In this document: one piece after another, positions 32,158 to 41,680 of the stretch
Layout of the letters: every line of letters begins with the position of its first letter
Position numbering within the stretch: position 1 is the stretch's first letter
Assembly (NCBI GenBank): GCA_963556495.2
Contig: OY747700.1
Coordinates: forward strand, 557,001-621,000
Reading direction: 5' to 3'
Source of the DNA: Valencia hispanica
Lineage: Eukaryota; Chordata; Actinopteri; Cyprinodontiformes; Valenciidae
DNA length: 64,000 nucleotides
Translations under genes and position numbers: made by a program
Notes under the pieces: model-generated
What the model saw: the letters and a program-made list of their open reading frames with translations, nothing else
Databases searched by the model: none
What the model was told of the DNA's origin: nothing

Positions 32158-32431
32158 AACCACAATGTATATATAGTAATTCACAACTTTGACCAAGTTG
32201 AAACATTCATTGATAATACAACCTGTGTCTGATAGCCTCACTGTTACTTGCTACTGGGTGACTGAACCCTCATCTTCAGGTAAATTCTAGGGAAAATGTT
32301 TTCTCAAAACTATAGTTAAAGTCAGAATGTAACCATTACATTTATAGATTAATATTCTTAATTAAAACCCATTTTCTTTTGATAACGTCATCTAAACACA
32401 TAAGTTAAAAGAAAAAAATTTAACTGCTTAC

Positions 32432-32561
32432 CTGGCACGCCAATATCCTCCAATTTCTTCCTCCAAATAAGATCCGATCTCTTTCTGTCTTTGTAAAAAG
32501 ACGAAGACGGGTCATACAATTCACAAACATTACACACAGCGATGGTTAGTTGATCCTCCAT
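32432..32561 (-). CDS. MADF (Myb/SANT-like) domain first exon, transposon type
   Basis: From ATG 32561 the minus strand reads MEDQLTIAVCNVCELYDPSS, then FYKDRKRSDLIWRKKLEDIG, and at VPG meets a consensus 5' splice site (CCAG/GTAAGCAG at about 32432). This is the start of a MADF domain: acidic start, L-Y-D-x3-S-x-Y/F-K-D and W-R-K. In fish such exons are common in PIF/Harbinger accessory proteins as well as in host genes. About 200 bases upstream, on the minus strand, is GGCACGTTCACACCGG (about 32757-32742), which resembles fish Harbinger ends. The downstream exons are not visible; the LINE at 29.3-32.16 kb lies in the way. Confidence 0.55.
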
Positions 32562-32769
32562 CTTGAATGAAAAACTTGCCGATCCACCCATGGAAGGAGT
32601 AACTATGTCAGTACAAAGAGTCGCTCTGATTGGTTGACATTTGCATTTGCAGCCCGAAAGTTCAGTTTTCCCAACTTCATGCAGAAGCTGCTCCGACGGT
32701 CCGTCAGTGTATCCGGGCAGCAGCCGCGTGGACACGCTGACCGGTGTGAACGTGCCATTAGCGGTTTAA

Positions 32770-33820
32770 TTGAACAGAGAATAGTTGGAAGGAAACTGGA
32801 GGGTCATCTCGGGAGGGACCAGAAGATGAAAACCAGACTAGGAGAGGGAACAAGGTGAGAGGTTAAAATACGTCCAGAGGTAACGTGGGATCTTAGAAAG
32901 GTACTGAGGAGGATCTTACTTGGTGTCCAGGAGGTTATGGTGAAGAGGAGGGTGAGTTGGGATCCGTGTGCGGAGGTTAGCTGGAGGTGGAAGTTAAGTA
33001 TCTGCTGATCCTTGTTTGTCTTTACAGATGGACTGATTGGAGGAGTCCGGAGGATAACCAGGAGTGACGACGGAGGTGGTAAGTTCTCTTGATCTTGCAT
33101 GTGATGTCTTCTGGGTGGACAGGCAAGCAGCTTGGAGAGGTCACAGCAATGAGGGTGAGTATGGTGGAGAGATTACCAGCAGGGAAGCGGTGCAGAGGCT
33201 GACCAGGCGAGAACCCAGACTTATGGAGTTTATCTGCTTGGCAGGTTCCAGAGAGAGGTCACAGGAATTCCAGGAAGGATCTACAAGGAGAGCAAAAGGT
33301 GAGCCCTTGAATAGGCTTGATCTTGAGAATAGTTTGACAAAGATTTCTCTGGAGTAAGTTTAGCCAAATACCACACTAGGAGTGAGAAACAACTAGCACC
33401 AACCTCCAGGATCTGCTCCCCTTTTAAGCTGGAGAGGAGGAAAAACACACACACATACTCTCCAGGACACAGTCACATAAATCCAACAGTTTCGTTTGAA
33501 AACCTATTTTTATTCTTTGGCTTTGAACTTGATTAATTTCTGTCTTGGTTCTTATTCGGTTTTATTATACTTTAGTTACCAATGTTTTGATTTCTGATTG
33601 CTTTGCTCTGTCTTGTACCTTCTTTTTCTGTTTCTGTTTTATTTATTTCATTGCTGTTTTTAGTTTGAATGTCTTTGTACAGTACTTTGGTCGGCTCCCA
33701 TGCTGTTTTTAAACATGCTATATAAATAAAATGGTTTGGTATGGCAGGTTTTTATAATGTTATGCCTGGTTTCCCTTAATGTGACCACCAAACCAGAACT
33801 GAACCATGACTCCAGTATTC
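32770..33820. other. Stretch without recognisable genes; one short LINE/SINE tail
   Basis: No supported gene. At about 33672-33735 the sequence TTTGTACAGTACTTTGGTCG followed by TGCTATATAAATAAAATGG is a LINE or SINE 3' tail on the plus strand. ORFs at 32804-33100 and 33064-33357 lack family resemblance. Confidence 0.45.
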
Positions 33821-33822
33821 AG

Positions 33823-33853
33823 GCCTGTGTGTGTGCATGTGTGTGTGCATGTG

Positions 33854-33885
<32 letters not shown>

Positions 33886-33935
33886 CGTGTGTGTGCGTGT
33901 GTGTGTGTGTGCGTGTGTGTGTGTGTGTGTGTGTC
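33823..33935. repeat. GT microsatellite with GC and CAT interruptions
   Basis: About 113 bases of GT dinucleotides with interspersed GTGTGC and GCATGT variants. The open frames running through it (cysteine/valine or histidine/threonine runs) are artefacts of the repeat. A short LINE/SINE-type tail follows at about 34045-34112 (GTAAAGCGCTTTGTGGCC, GTGCTATACAAATGCAGGCC). Confidence 0.95.
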
Positions 33936-34112
33936 ACTGGAAACAAGTTTGTTGTTATATGTTTCTGTAGATGAAGGAGGAACGTCTTCCTCTCCCACAT
34001 TCAGTTATGTAGCTGACCACCATCAGCCACCATCAGTGTGTTAATGACTGTATGTGGTGTAAAGCGCTTTGTGGCCCTCTGACTGAAAAAGTGCTATACA
34101 AATGCAGGCCAT

Positions 34113-35920
34113 TTACCATTTACTCAGTCAGAAGATGCGGTTGGTTGTTTTAAAGCCCAGTTTCTTCCTCTAGAACTCTGGGCCTAGACGACACACACGA
34201 AGCTCTCTACAGTATCTTTAACTAATGAAGCTCATGAATAAAGTGCAGCTAATTAACTTTCCTCTAGAAGCAGCATCAGTTATCAGCCTCTGCCACAGGT
34301 AGCATGGAGACAAACATGAAACAGGACCAAAATAATTGGACGTTTTTGCAGAATTTTGCAGTGCTGCTCATTTAGTTTGTCTCAGTTCTGCTGAACCAAC
34401 ACTGATGGTGATCCCAGGTTTTGTCCAGCCATGATCAGTAGATGAGCAGAACAGCAGCAACCCTGCAGTAAATAACAGCTTTAGTCCCAGTTACAAATGT
34501 TTGATCAGCTTTTTTGGTTTTTATCATTTTTATTATATATATTATATATTATATATATTTTATTATATATTATTATATATTATTATATCATTTGATTTCA
34601 CTCATAAATCATGAAATTAATAAACTAGTGGATATATTAGCATATTGTTTCTTATAATCTATAACCTTAGTTTTATTATGCATCACAGGACTTAAATGAA
34701 CTAAAAGAAGGTCTGATGCTGTTGTTCTCTGAGGTGGAGATGGTTGAAGCTTCCTGCATCTTACTGGACCAACCTGCAGCCTCTGTCTGGAACTTCATCC
34801 TCTCAGACTTAAATAAATTGATAAATAATTGAATAAATGATTCTGTAGATTTACAGATGAAGTCTGTAGCATCGCAGCGCAACATAAACACAGTATCCCA
34901 TCATTAGAATTCCTTTAATCATCCTCATTAGAACCTCTGCTGTGTTCATATCACAGCCTTACAGAATGAATTTACAGCCTCTCTGTGTAAACAATAATGC
35001 TGAGCCAAATTTGTGAAGCTAATATATTCTATAGATGCTTTATTATTGCAGACTGTCATTATTCTGTGGAGATCAGGATGGAGGAGGAGGAAGAGGAGGG
35101 TGGTGGTTTAAATCAGGGTCTGAATAATAATAATTTCCACTGCTAAACTAACTACTGTAGTTTAAAAATGTATCATGAGAAAACAATTGATGCTTCACAT
35201 GAAATACCCCACATTCCAGATCATGTATTGCCCACAGCATCATACTACCACCACCAATGTGAAGCGGTGACTCTAAACAGATGTCCAAACGCAGCCTGCT
35301 TGTTTATTTCTAACCAGAATGAGACATCAGTTTAATCCCCGAATAATAATAATAATAATAATAATACTCCAAGTGTGCGCTGAAAGAAGCAGGGACTGCC
35401 ACCCATTTATCTCATTTGATTTCATCCACACAGATTGCTTTTGCAAGCATATTCTCCTTTCTAAATAAATTTGTAATTTAAGCAGTGATTCAGTACAAGG
35501 CCTGTGGCAGAAATCTTGTTTTTATGACTTGTGTGCTTCTCTGGTGCATCTGCCACACATATTATAGTTCAGCTGTGCTCCAGAAGGCATTCTTCATCAC
35601 ACTGAGGCTTGTAACTCTCATCTGAGCTGGTAATGAAAGCCATTTGTGCCTTTGGTTACAGCTCCAACAAAGGCTGGAAAAAAGAGGAGTTTTAAAATGA
35701 ACAGATGGGGCTTTTTCCACAGCAGCAGCAGAATATTCTGAATTTAAGTTTGGACTCAACAGGAAGATTTTTTTAATTCAGCTGACACTCCAGGAATGTG
35801 GACCTTAGAGGTCTGGCCTTCATGCTTTAGCAGTGACGTTCTAACTTTTGGTGAAAATTATCTAAAGACTCACAGCAGGCTGCACACAAGTAAGACAAGT
35901 GACTTATATAATGTCTCTTA
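34113..35920. other. Stretch without recognisable genes; AT and AAT repeats
   Basis: No supported gene. An AT-rich tract with repeated TATATTAT lies at about 34533-34590 and an AAT trinucleotide repeat at about 35343-35366. Nothing else with structure was found. Confidence 0.45.
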
Positions 35921-36465
35921 TGCCCCTTTTCCACTAGGGTCAGTTCGGTCTGGAACAGGTAGACTCAGCCCCGATTTGGCTGGTTTACATTACCTTTGCT
36001 AGGGCCGAGCCGACCCCTTTTTTTGGACTACCTCTGCCTTGGTCCGGAGCAGGCCGAAGCGACCCAACATACCCACCTATGGACTGATTGGTCCGTTAAA
36101 GTGGTGTCAGTCACACACCAACCTACGTTGTGGTAGCCACAGACTGGCCTGGTGGTGTGCATGCACGGAGTTTCTTCTTCAGAAAGAGCCAAAGTCCGAG
36201 TACCATGTACAAAAATACCTCAACGTCCTCCATTGTGGTTTCTCCGTCATACTCCGCTCTCAATGCGCATGTCCACATTTGTTTACTACTCTTGTGGTGA
36301 ATACAAATGACATCACGGACCTTTCGCGCCACTTTAAGCTGAGCCTGCCCATGCCCTCGCCTACGTCCGCCTTCCTGAGATAGTAATGGAAACACAACCA
36401 GCCCATTCTGGACTGTGGTGACCGGACCTGTTCAGGGCTGACCTGACCCTAGTGGAAAAGTGGCA
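35921..36465. mobile_element. MITE with about 25-bp inverted ends
   Basis: The left end TGCCCCTTTTCCACTAGGGT and right end, read inverted, TGCCACTTTTCCACTAGGGT continue into GTCAG on both sides. The 545-bp interior is repeated-looking but without a transposase. The inverted ends and size fit a MITE related to hAT or Harbinger families; no clear target duplication decides which. Confidence 0.7.
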
Positions 36466-37620
36466 AAAGTGTCGTTTGTATGTCGCTGTTCTGATGTTCT
36501 GTGCTACCTCGTCAGATGTTTCTACTGATTTTGTTTTTTCTACTGCGCGTCTACATAGCTATAAATCTATCTGTAGGTGCTACCAATCGAAAACTGCTTC
36601 CGTCATGTTTACATGCAGAAAAACCACTACCTTTGATGTTAAATATAATCAGAAAGCATTCTGCAAGTGACAGAATCAAAGTGGCAGTTAAGCATTTATG
36701 AGTACCACTGCAACAATGTATTTGATAGACAAAAACTTAAAACCACAAGAATAACCTACCCATTTCTTATATGAAGCTAGCACACTATGCTATTTCCTGT
36801 TAGTAGAGACTTGACTTCAAAATAAGAGTGGCACAACAACAGCATTCAGGAAAATTAGCTGCAAAAACCAATAAAATTCTGTCTGTAAAAGTATTTCTTG
36901 CTGTAATTATCTACCACAAAGCGTTGTATTTCATATATACCAAATATAAACATCAAATTGGTAGGGATAAGATGGTAGGGGGCCTTCCCAAGATCAGGCA
37001 ATTGCTGATTAGCTCTCAGAACTACCGTAGCTAATTTAAAAGCAGGCTGATTTCTAAAAGGATGACTCCATTAATGACCTTTTAACATCATATTTCTTGC
37101 CTTATACCATCCCTTTTGGAGTCAGATTTATAGTAATTTAAACTATTTCTGCACTCAACTTTACCGTAGCTGACAGTGCCACCCTGATAATAATACATTT
37201 TCTGGACAGAAAAGGTATTACAAAAACACACACTTAGAAAAATTACACAACAAAACCCATGTTTTTTTTTATTTTCCCTCTTTGCCTTTCAGGGCTAAAG
37301 CAAGAGAAAAACAAACACTTAGAAATTTTAGATGACAGTAAACCTGTTTCTTTTTCTCTTTGCCCTTCCGGGCTTAAAGCGAGAAAAAAACGAAAAAATA
37401 AGCTTTCGGAGTTCCTGGACAAAATATTTAGCACTATTCCATTAAGAGATACTTGTTTTCCCCCACCTGCATTTCAGCTGTAGCAAGACAGAGAAAAACG
37501 TATATATATAAACTTATAGTCAAATATTTTAAAAATATGTTTGAAATAAATATTTGAAACGCCTTCCGGGACTATTATTTTGGAACCCTGAAGTATTTTC
37601 TTCCATTACACTGTTCACAA
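36466..37620. other. Stretch without recognisable genes; imperfect tandem duplication
   Basis: At about 37264-37405 a segment is present twice in diverged form: TTTCCCTCTTTGCCTTTCAG with GGGCTAAAGCAAGAGAAAAA, and TTTCTCTTTGCCCTTCCGGG with CTTAAAGCGAGAAAAAAACG. A plus-strand frame runs through both halves (37259-37483), but I do not recognise a protein. The rest shows nothing. Confidence 0.4.
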
Positions 37621-37639
37621 ATGGTTCACATTCTATCTC

Positions 37640-38319
37640 ACAGACAGGACTTTTATGGTAACTTTAGATCATCTTTAACTTTTTCGTTCAGTGAGTGTAA
37701 AAAGGCTGCCTTTAGCGTCGGGCGGTTCCAACCGGATTTGGCGGCTATAGTGTGGAACTCAATGGCGAGGTCAGCGACTGAGCGACTACCCTGTTTAAGT
37801 TCCCAGAGTAGCTTCGTGCACTGCTCTTCATTGCGTTTAATGCAAAAGTTCTGTTCAAACTGGGCAATAAAAGGGAATCCAAATCAAAAAGGGCCTGAGC
37901 CCATTGCAGGGCCTTCCCGCTAAATAGAGCGATCATATAAGAGATTTTGTTGGCATCCTCCTGGAAGGTTCAGGGGGATCCCTTGAACGCAAGCAAGCAC
38001 TGCAGGAGGAATCCCCTGCTTTTACTTAGCTCGCCAAAGAACGGCTCCGGAGGCGGAGAAACGACCTCACGGAAGGCCTGGGTAGGGGGAAGGTCAGCGG
38101 AGGCCAAGACAGATGAAGCGGGGCGAGAGCCTAGGGGAGGAATCTTATAGCTGAGGTCGTGAAATAACTTAGTTAGTTGGTTTAGACTTTGGAGGAGCAC
38201 AGTTTGCTGCTGAGACATATTTGAAGTGCCGCTTCATGTCGGCCCAGAAGCACGCCCTGCTCTGAGACAGCTGAGCGTAGGTGTGTAGCAGAGTCCTGTG
38301 GGCCAGATGGTTCTGACAT
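37640..38319 (-). pseudogene. Ty3/Gypsy retrotransposon gag remnant
   Basis: From ATG 38319 the minus strand reads SATHLRSAVSEQGVLLGRHE, then in a shifted frame MSQQQTVLLQSLNQLTKLF and VSPPPEPFFGELSKSRGFLL, and after another shift FSGKALQWAQALFDLDS and SVADLAIEFHTIAAKSGWNR. The P-E-x-F-x-G-E-x-x-K-x-R-x-F-L-L segment and the A-x-x-W-A region are the capsid-like part of fish Gypsy (sushi-type) gag. Gag normally forms the particle that packages the retrotransposon RNA. At least two frameshifts are present. No protease, RT or LTR pair was found nearby, so it is an isolated relic. Confidence 0.7.
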
Positions 38320-39300
38320 GATTTTAGCTTTTTCTTTGGACTCTAGCGCTGAAACACACACAACCCAGCTACACAGAGAATTGAAACACAAATAATTTAT
38401 TTCTTTTCTCAGCCAGGGAGGGGGGCTTGGGAGTACCGGGAGCTTGGAGGGAATCTTCCCAGAGCAAAGCACCAGGAGGTGGGGACAGCCAGTGGAGGCG
38501 AGAGGAGAAGAAGCAAGGCAACATAATGAATGGGCAGAGAGTGCCAGTAAGTTGGGATCCTTACTTGAGATCTGTGGTTGACGCTCAGAAGGAGTTAGGG
38601 AGGGTGTGTGCCTGCTGAGGACCGTGTGGATGACGGGATCCGGGGTGCGCTTGGCTTTCAGGGCCCCCGGAGAAGGAGGGGTGCGAGGGTGGACAGGCAG
38701 ATGAAGGAGGACTGGACTCAGCCGGAGAAGTTCATGGAGGAGCGGCGGAGGAGGCTGCAGGATGATGGGAGCAGACGCCCCAGGCTGCGGGTGGCTGACT
38801 GATCCAGGGAGGTGGGTGCTGAGAAAAAGGGAAAGCAAGTAGTGAGTTATCTCACGAATAGCACAAAAAACCAGAACAAGGTCTGGGTCGTGGCCTGTTA
38901 CCACAACAATGAGGTTAACCATCTGGCGTCTGCTCTAGGTAGGCGCTCCCCTTTTAACCGCTCCTCTGTGATTAGACTGAGTGGGCCCAGCTGGATGAGA
39001 TAATCTAGCCACACACCTGAAGGAGGAGAAGGTAAGGCACGCACACTCATTCCTTCAGGCAAACACACACACACACACCCTCACAAGGTGGGGGTCTCGG
39101 CTTTGTCTCCTCTGGGCGCCCTGGGTCAGTGCCTTGGCTGCCGCTGCGGCGTTTCCTAAACTGGCTCATCTGTACTCAGCCCAATGTCCTTTTTATTGCT
39201 GCTCTTGAGTGTGTGTGCGCATGGGGGTTAGCTTGGGGGGAAGGGGTTATAAATGTGAGCATGCTTTTAAATCTGTAGGGGAGGGATGGGAATCTGGTCT
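38320..39300 (-). other. Region upstream of the gag remnant, no gene seen
   Basis: This probably includes the Gypsy leader and perhaps a diverged LTR, but no primer-binding site or TG...CA-bounded repeat pair could be confirmed. The long minus-strand frame at 38182-38922 carries the gag start only in its last 45 residues; its earlier part looks non-coding. A CA-repeat lies at about 39062-39079. Confidence 0.35.
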
Positions 39301-39304
39301 CTGT

Positions 39305-39390
39305 GGGGTAATTTTAATTCTGTAAAACACTTTGAGTTGCAAATTTTGTATAAAAGGCGCTTTATAAATAAAGTTTGATTTGATACAGGC
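39305..39390 (+). repeat. LINE/SINE 3' tail
   Basis: AAAACACTTTGAGTTGCAAA followed by GGCGCTTTATAAATAAAGTT and TGATTTGAT is the 3' tail shared by fish LINEs and their SINE partners. A related tail in inverted orientation occurs at 61884-61960 with repeated AAATC. Confidence 0.6.
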
Positions 39391-39439
39391 AGGAGATCAG
39401 TGTTTTGGTCAAGTAACCATGGCTGTGCTCCCAACAGGG

Positions 39440-39972
39440 GTAATGGATGGGTAACAGTACAGAAGGAGCAGAAAGGTAGGCTAAACTACGACTCTGCTTC
39501 CTGGTCTGGACCCTGGGTTGTCAGTGTTTAGGAGGACTAATAAATTCTGCCATATTCCTAGAAAGAAGAGCTGCTCCATCCAAAGTGGGATGGATGCCGT
39601 CTCTCTGGATCAGACCACGTTTTCCCCAAAATGTTTGCCAGTTATTAATGTAGCCCACATCTTTTGCAGGACACACCTAGACAACCATTGGTGGAATGAC
39701 AGCATGCTGCTGGTCCAATCAGGCAGGGGAGCAGAAAGGATTACGATGTCCGACATTGTTTTGGCAAACTTACACACCAAAGCATCACTAGTTTTAGTGA
39801 CCTCCGATTGGCGTAACCGGGTGTCATTACCGCCGTGTCATTAGCCAGCAGTTTCAGGTAGGATTTGATGTTGCTTGTTCTGGCCCCTGGCAAGCATTTG
39901 ACTATGGTCAATGGTGTCTCTAAAGCCACATTTCTGACTATGGAGCTGCCGATTACCAGGGTCGGCATTACT
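39440..39972 (-). pseudogene. LINE ORF1 SGNH-esterase fragment
   Basis: Minus strand: [20 protein letters not shown] carries the serine block (G-S-S in place of G-D-S), followed by [13 protein letters not shown], the G-x-N-D block, and near 39610 the DGIHP D-x-x-H block. These are the SGNH-hydrolase signature blocks of L2-type ORF1. Several frameshifts break the frame. The 39440-39620 part matches 2510-2690. Its upstream end coincides with the left end of the Polinton, so the Polinton may have landed in this LINE or be joined to it by rearrangement. Confidence 0.65.
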
Positions 39973-39977
39973 AGGGC

Positions 39978-40184
39978 GAACCCTAGTGGCCCAATAAATA
40001 GTATTACACCAAAATGTAGAAATGGCTTCCTCTAGTGGATCAAAATTAAAATTACATGCAAATGTAAAAATGGCTCCCCCTAGTGGCCCAATAAATAGTA
40101 TTACACCAAAACGTATAAATGCCTCCCTCTAGTGGTTCAAAATTAACATTACAGCCTATAGTATAAATAGCGCCCCCAATGGTT
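39978..40184 (-). promoter_or_regulatory. Array of CTCF-core-like motifs, left TIR
   Basis: On the minus strand the core CCACTAG[AG]GGG recurs at about 39981, 40030, 40077 and 40126, with a weaker ACCATTGGGGGCGC at about 40171; spacing is 47-50 bases. The core resembles the vertebrate CTCF consensus around CCACYAGGGGGC. This is a sequence resemblance only; binding is not shown. Compare the matching array at the right end. Confidence 0.5.
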
Positions 40185-40943
40185 TGAATCTAACCCCTCA
40201 GTGTCATCAGAACATGTCCGAACAAGTCCCTTTAATAATATACGGTCTGGGCTCTGTCTCAACATGGCTCCTTGAGCATTCTATTTTATTTTAAACAGTT
40301 AAAAGGTGCTTTTTAGCTTCCTGACTTTAATGTATAACCACATTAGCTCCAAAACTCTAGAGACATCATTACATCTGATTCTAACAATTCAACCATGATA
40401 AATTAAACTTGTAAGAGCACTAAAAAGATAATTTATTCACCCACAGCTATGTTGAAGCAGATGCTCATCCTTTTGTTGATTTTAAAAATGCACCATTACA
40501 CAGTCTTTAAAAACAGATAAGGATAAAAAAAAACATCACTTTAAACCTGGTTGCTTTAAGCTGGAAATAAGAAATCTACCAAACTACTAAAGTTACTGAT
40601 AAAAAACAGTCCACCAATTGGCGTTTGACACGCCCCTACTCTGCTTTGTATTCGCTGTATTTATCACGCCCCTGACTTCACCTACGTCCGCAAGTCAAGC
40701 AAACCGGTTTGGGTAGTGCTCACCGCACGGCATTTATCTGTATAAAAGGATGTCGGAAAACAGTTAATCTCTACAGCATGCTGGAAGGACCTCATTCAAC
40801 AATCCGACCTTAAGGACATGGAGGAAGGTGCTGCGACGAACAAAGAAAACAGCGGTTTCAGGAAGACGGTGTCACCGGCTTCAGTCGAGGGAAATCCCAA
40901 AAGCCCGCGTCATTGTCAGACCGCGTCAGAGCTGAGTCCAAGC
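39980..40943 (+). repeat. Polinton left terminal inverted repeat
   Basis: This matches the inverted complement of 53306-54600. Inner boundary: both copies agree up to GAGCTGAGTCCAAGC (40943 on the left) and then diverge. The outer part is a 48-49 bp tandem array; the middle holds AT-rich spacer; the inner 200 bases hold a TATA box and the first codons of an ORF. The outermost base is uncertain because the right copy has one or two more tandem units. Confidence 0.9.
40741..40747 (+). promoter_or_regulatory. TATA box in left TIR
   Basis: TATAAAA lies 72 bases before the TIR-encoded ATG at 40819 and is followed by a plausible start region. The mirror copy in the right TIR is at 53502-53508 on the minus strand. 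It would drive transcription into the element from each end. Confidence 0.6.
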
Positions 40944-40972
40944 ATATAGCCTCTTCTGCCTTAAGTCCATCC

Positions 40973-41419
40973 ATGGACCTAAAAAGAGTTGAATTTCAAA
41001 ATGATGAACTTGATGAGGAAACGTCTGTTCTTTTATCTGAATTGTCAAATGGAATTCCATCCATGACGACATGCTCAATGTGCGATAAATCAACCTTTAC
41101 AACTCTGGACAAAAATCCGACATTGGCTTTTACAGAAGACTTTCCTCTTTTAAGCGAGACTTCGATTTCCTTCCTGGATCAAGAGAATCAAATGGAGGAA
41201 ATTGAGAACTGGATACCTACCGCATTCAACAGTGCTATTAAAACTGCTCTAAACCATTTTATGGGTTATGCCTGCATATCTTTACTGCGGAAACAATGTA
41301 ACTCTTGCAAAATGGGAGGTAGTCAGCAGGAGCACCAGTGTTTAGGTGTAGATGCTATAAACCATAATATGTTTTATTCCCGGCAAAATTTGTTACAAAC
41401 AGGTCCTACCCTCTTTTAG
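40973..41419 (+). CDS. Accessory zinc-motif protein A1 (truncated paralogue)
   Basis: The frame is open from 40913 and the first ATG is 40973; a separate ATG at 40819, inside the TIR, opens a different frame that ends at about 40950. An acidic segment (FLDQENQMEEIENWIP) is followed by FNSAIKTALNHFMGYACISL and then C-N-S-C with QQEHQCLG: C-x2-C-x8-H-x-C. The same order (acidic stretch with W, a helix with A-[IV]-K-T-A, then C-x2-C...Q-x-x-H-Q-C-L) is found in the next gene, A2. A1 ends about 20 residues after the motif, whereas A2 has 90 more, so A1 is C-terminally cut by the inserted TIR fragment that follows. Location next to the terminus recalls early regulatory genes of DNA viruses; the function is unknown. 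Confidence 0.6.
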   Translation: MDLKRVEFQNDELDEETSVLLSELSNGIPSMTTCSMCDKSTFTTLDKNPTLAFTEDFPLLSETSISFLDQENQMEEIENWIPTAFNSAIKTALNHFMGYACISLLRKQCNSCKMGGSQQEHQCLGVDAINHNMFYSRQNLLQTGPTLF

Positions 41420-41427
41420 TAGCTTAT

Positions 41428-41556
41428 CCTGGTTGGTTTAAGCTGGAAATAAGAAATCTACCAAACTACTAAAGTTACTGATAAAAAACAGTCCACCAAT
41501 CGGCGTTTGACACGCCCCTGTTCTGCTTTGTATTCGCTGTATTTATCACGCCCCTC
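41428..41556 (+). repeat. Internal duplicate of a TIR segment
   Basis: These bases repeat 40546-40673 of the left TIR in the same orientation with only a few differences (AAGCTGGAAATAAGAAATCT, ACGCCCCT, TTTATCACGCCCCT). It is followed by a new TATA box and gene A2. So the promoter-proximal TIR block is present a third time inside the element. Confidence 0.9.
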
Positions 41557-41610
41557 ATTGCCGAACATGTCCAGACAAGTCTACTGGCCCCGCCCAGTAC
41601 GCTAGGTTCC

Positions 41611-41617
41611 TATATAA
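41611..41617 (+). promoter_or_regulatory. TATA box of gene A2
   Basis: TATATAA lies 70 bases before the ATG at 41681, the same distance as in the TIR promoter (72 bases). It is directly downstream of the duplicated TIR segment, with GC-rich CCCCGCCCAG just before it. Confidence 0.55.
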
Positions 41618-41680
41618 ACCTCCTGGTCTTCGCCATTACATCCAGGACTTCCAGGCCGCCGTAATCTTTGCTCCGAGACA

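Noticed and set aside
33736..34044. Open frames rich in Cys/Val (plus) and His/Thr (minus)
   Set aside because: They run through the GT microsatellite and reflect its period, not a gene.
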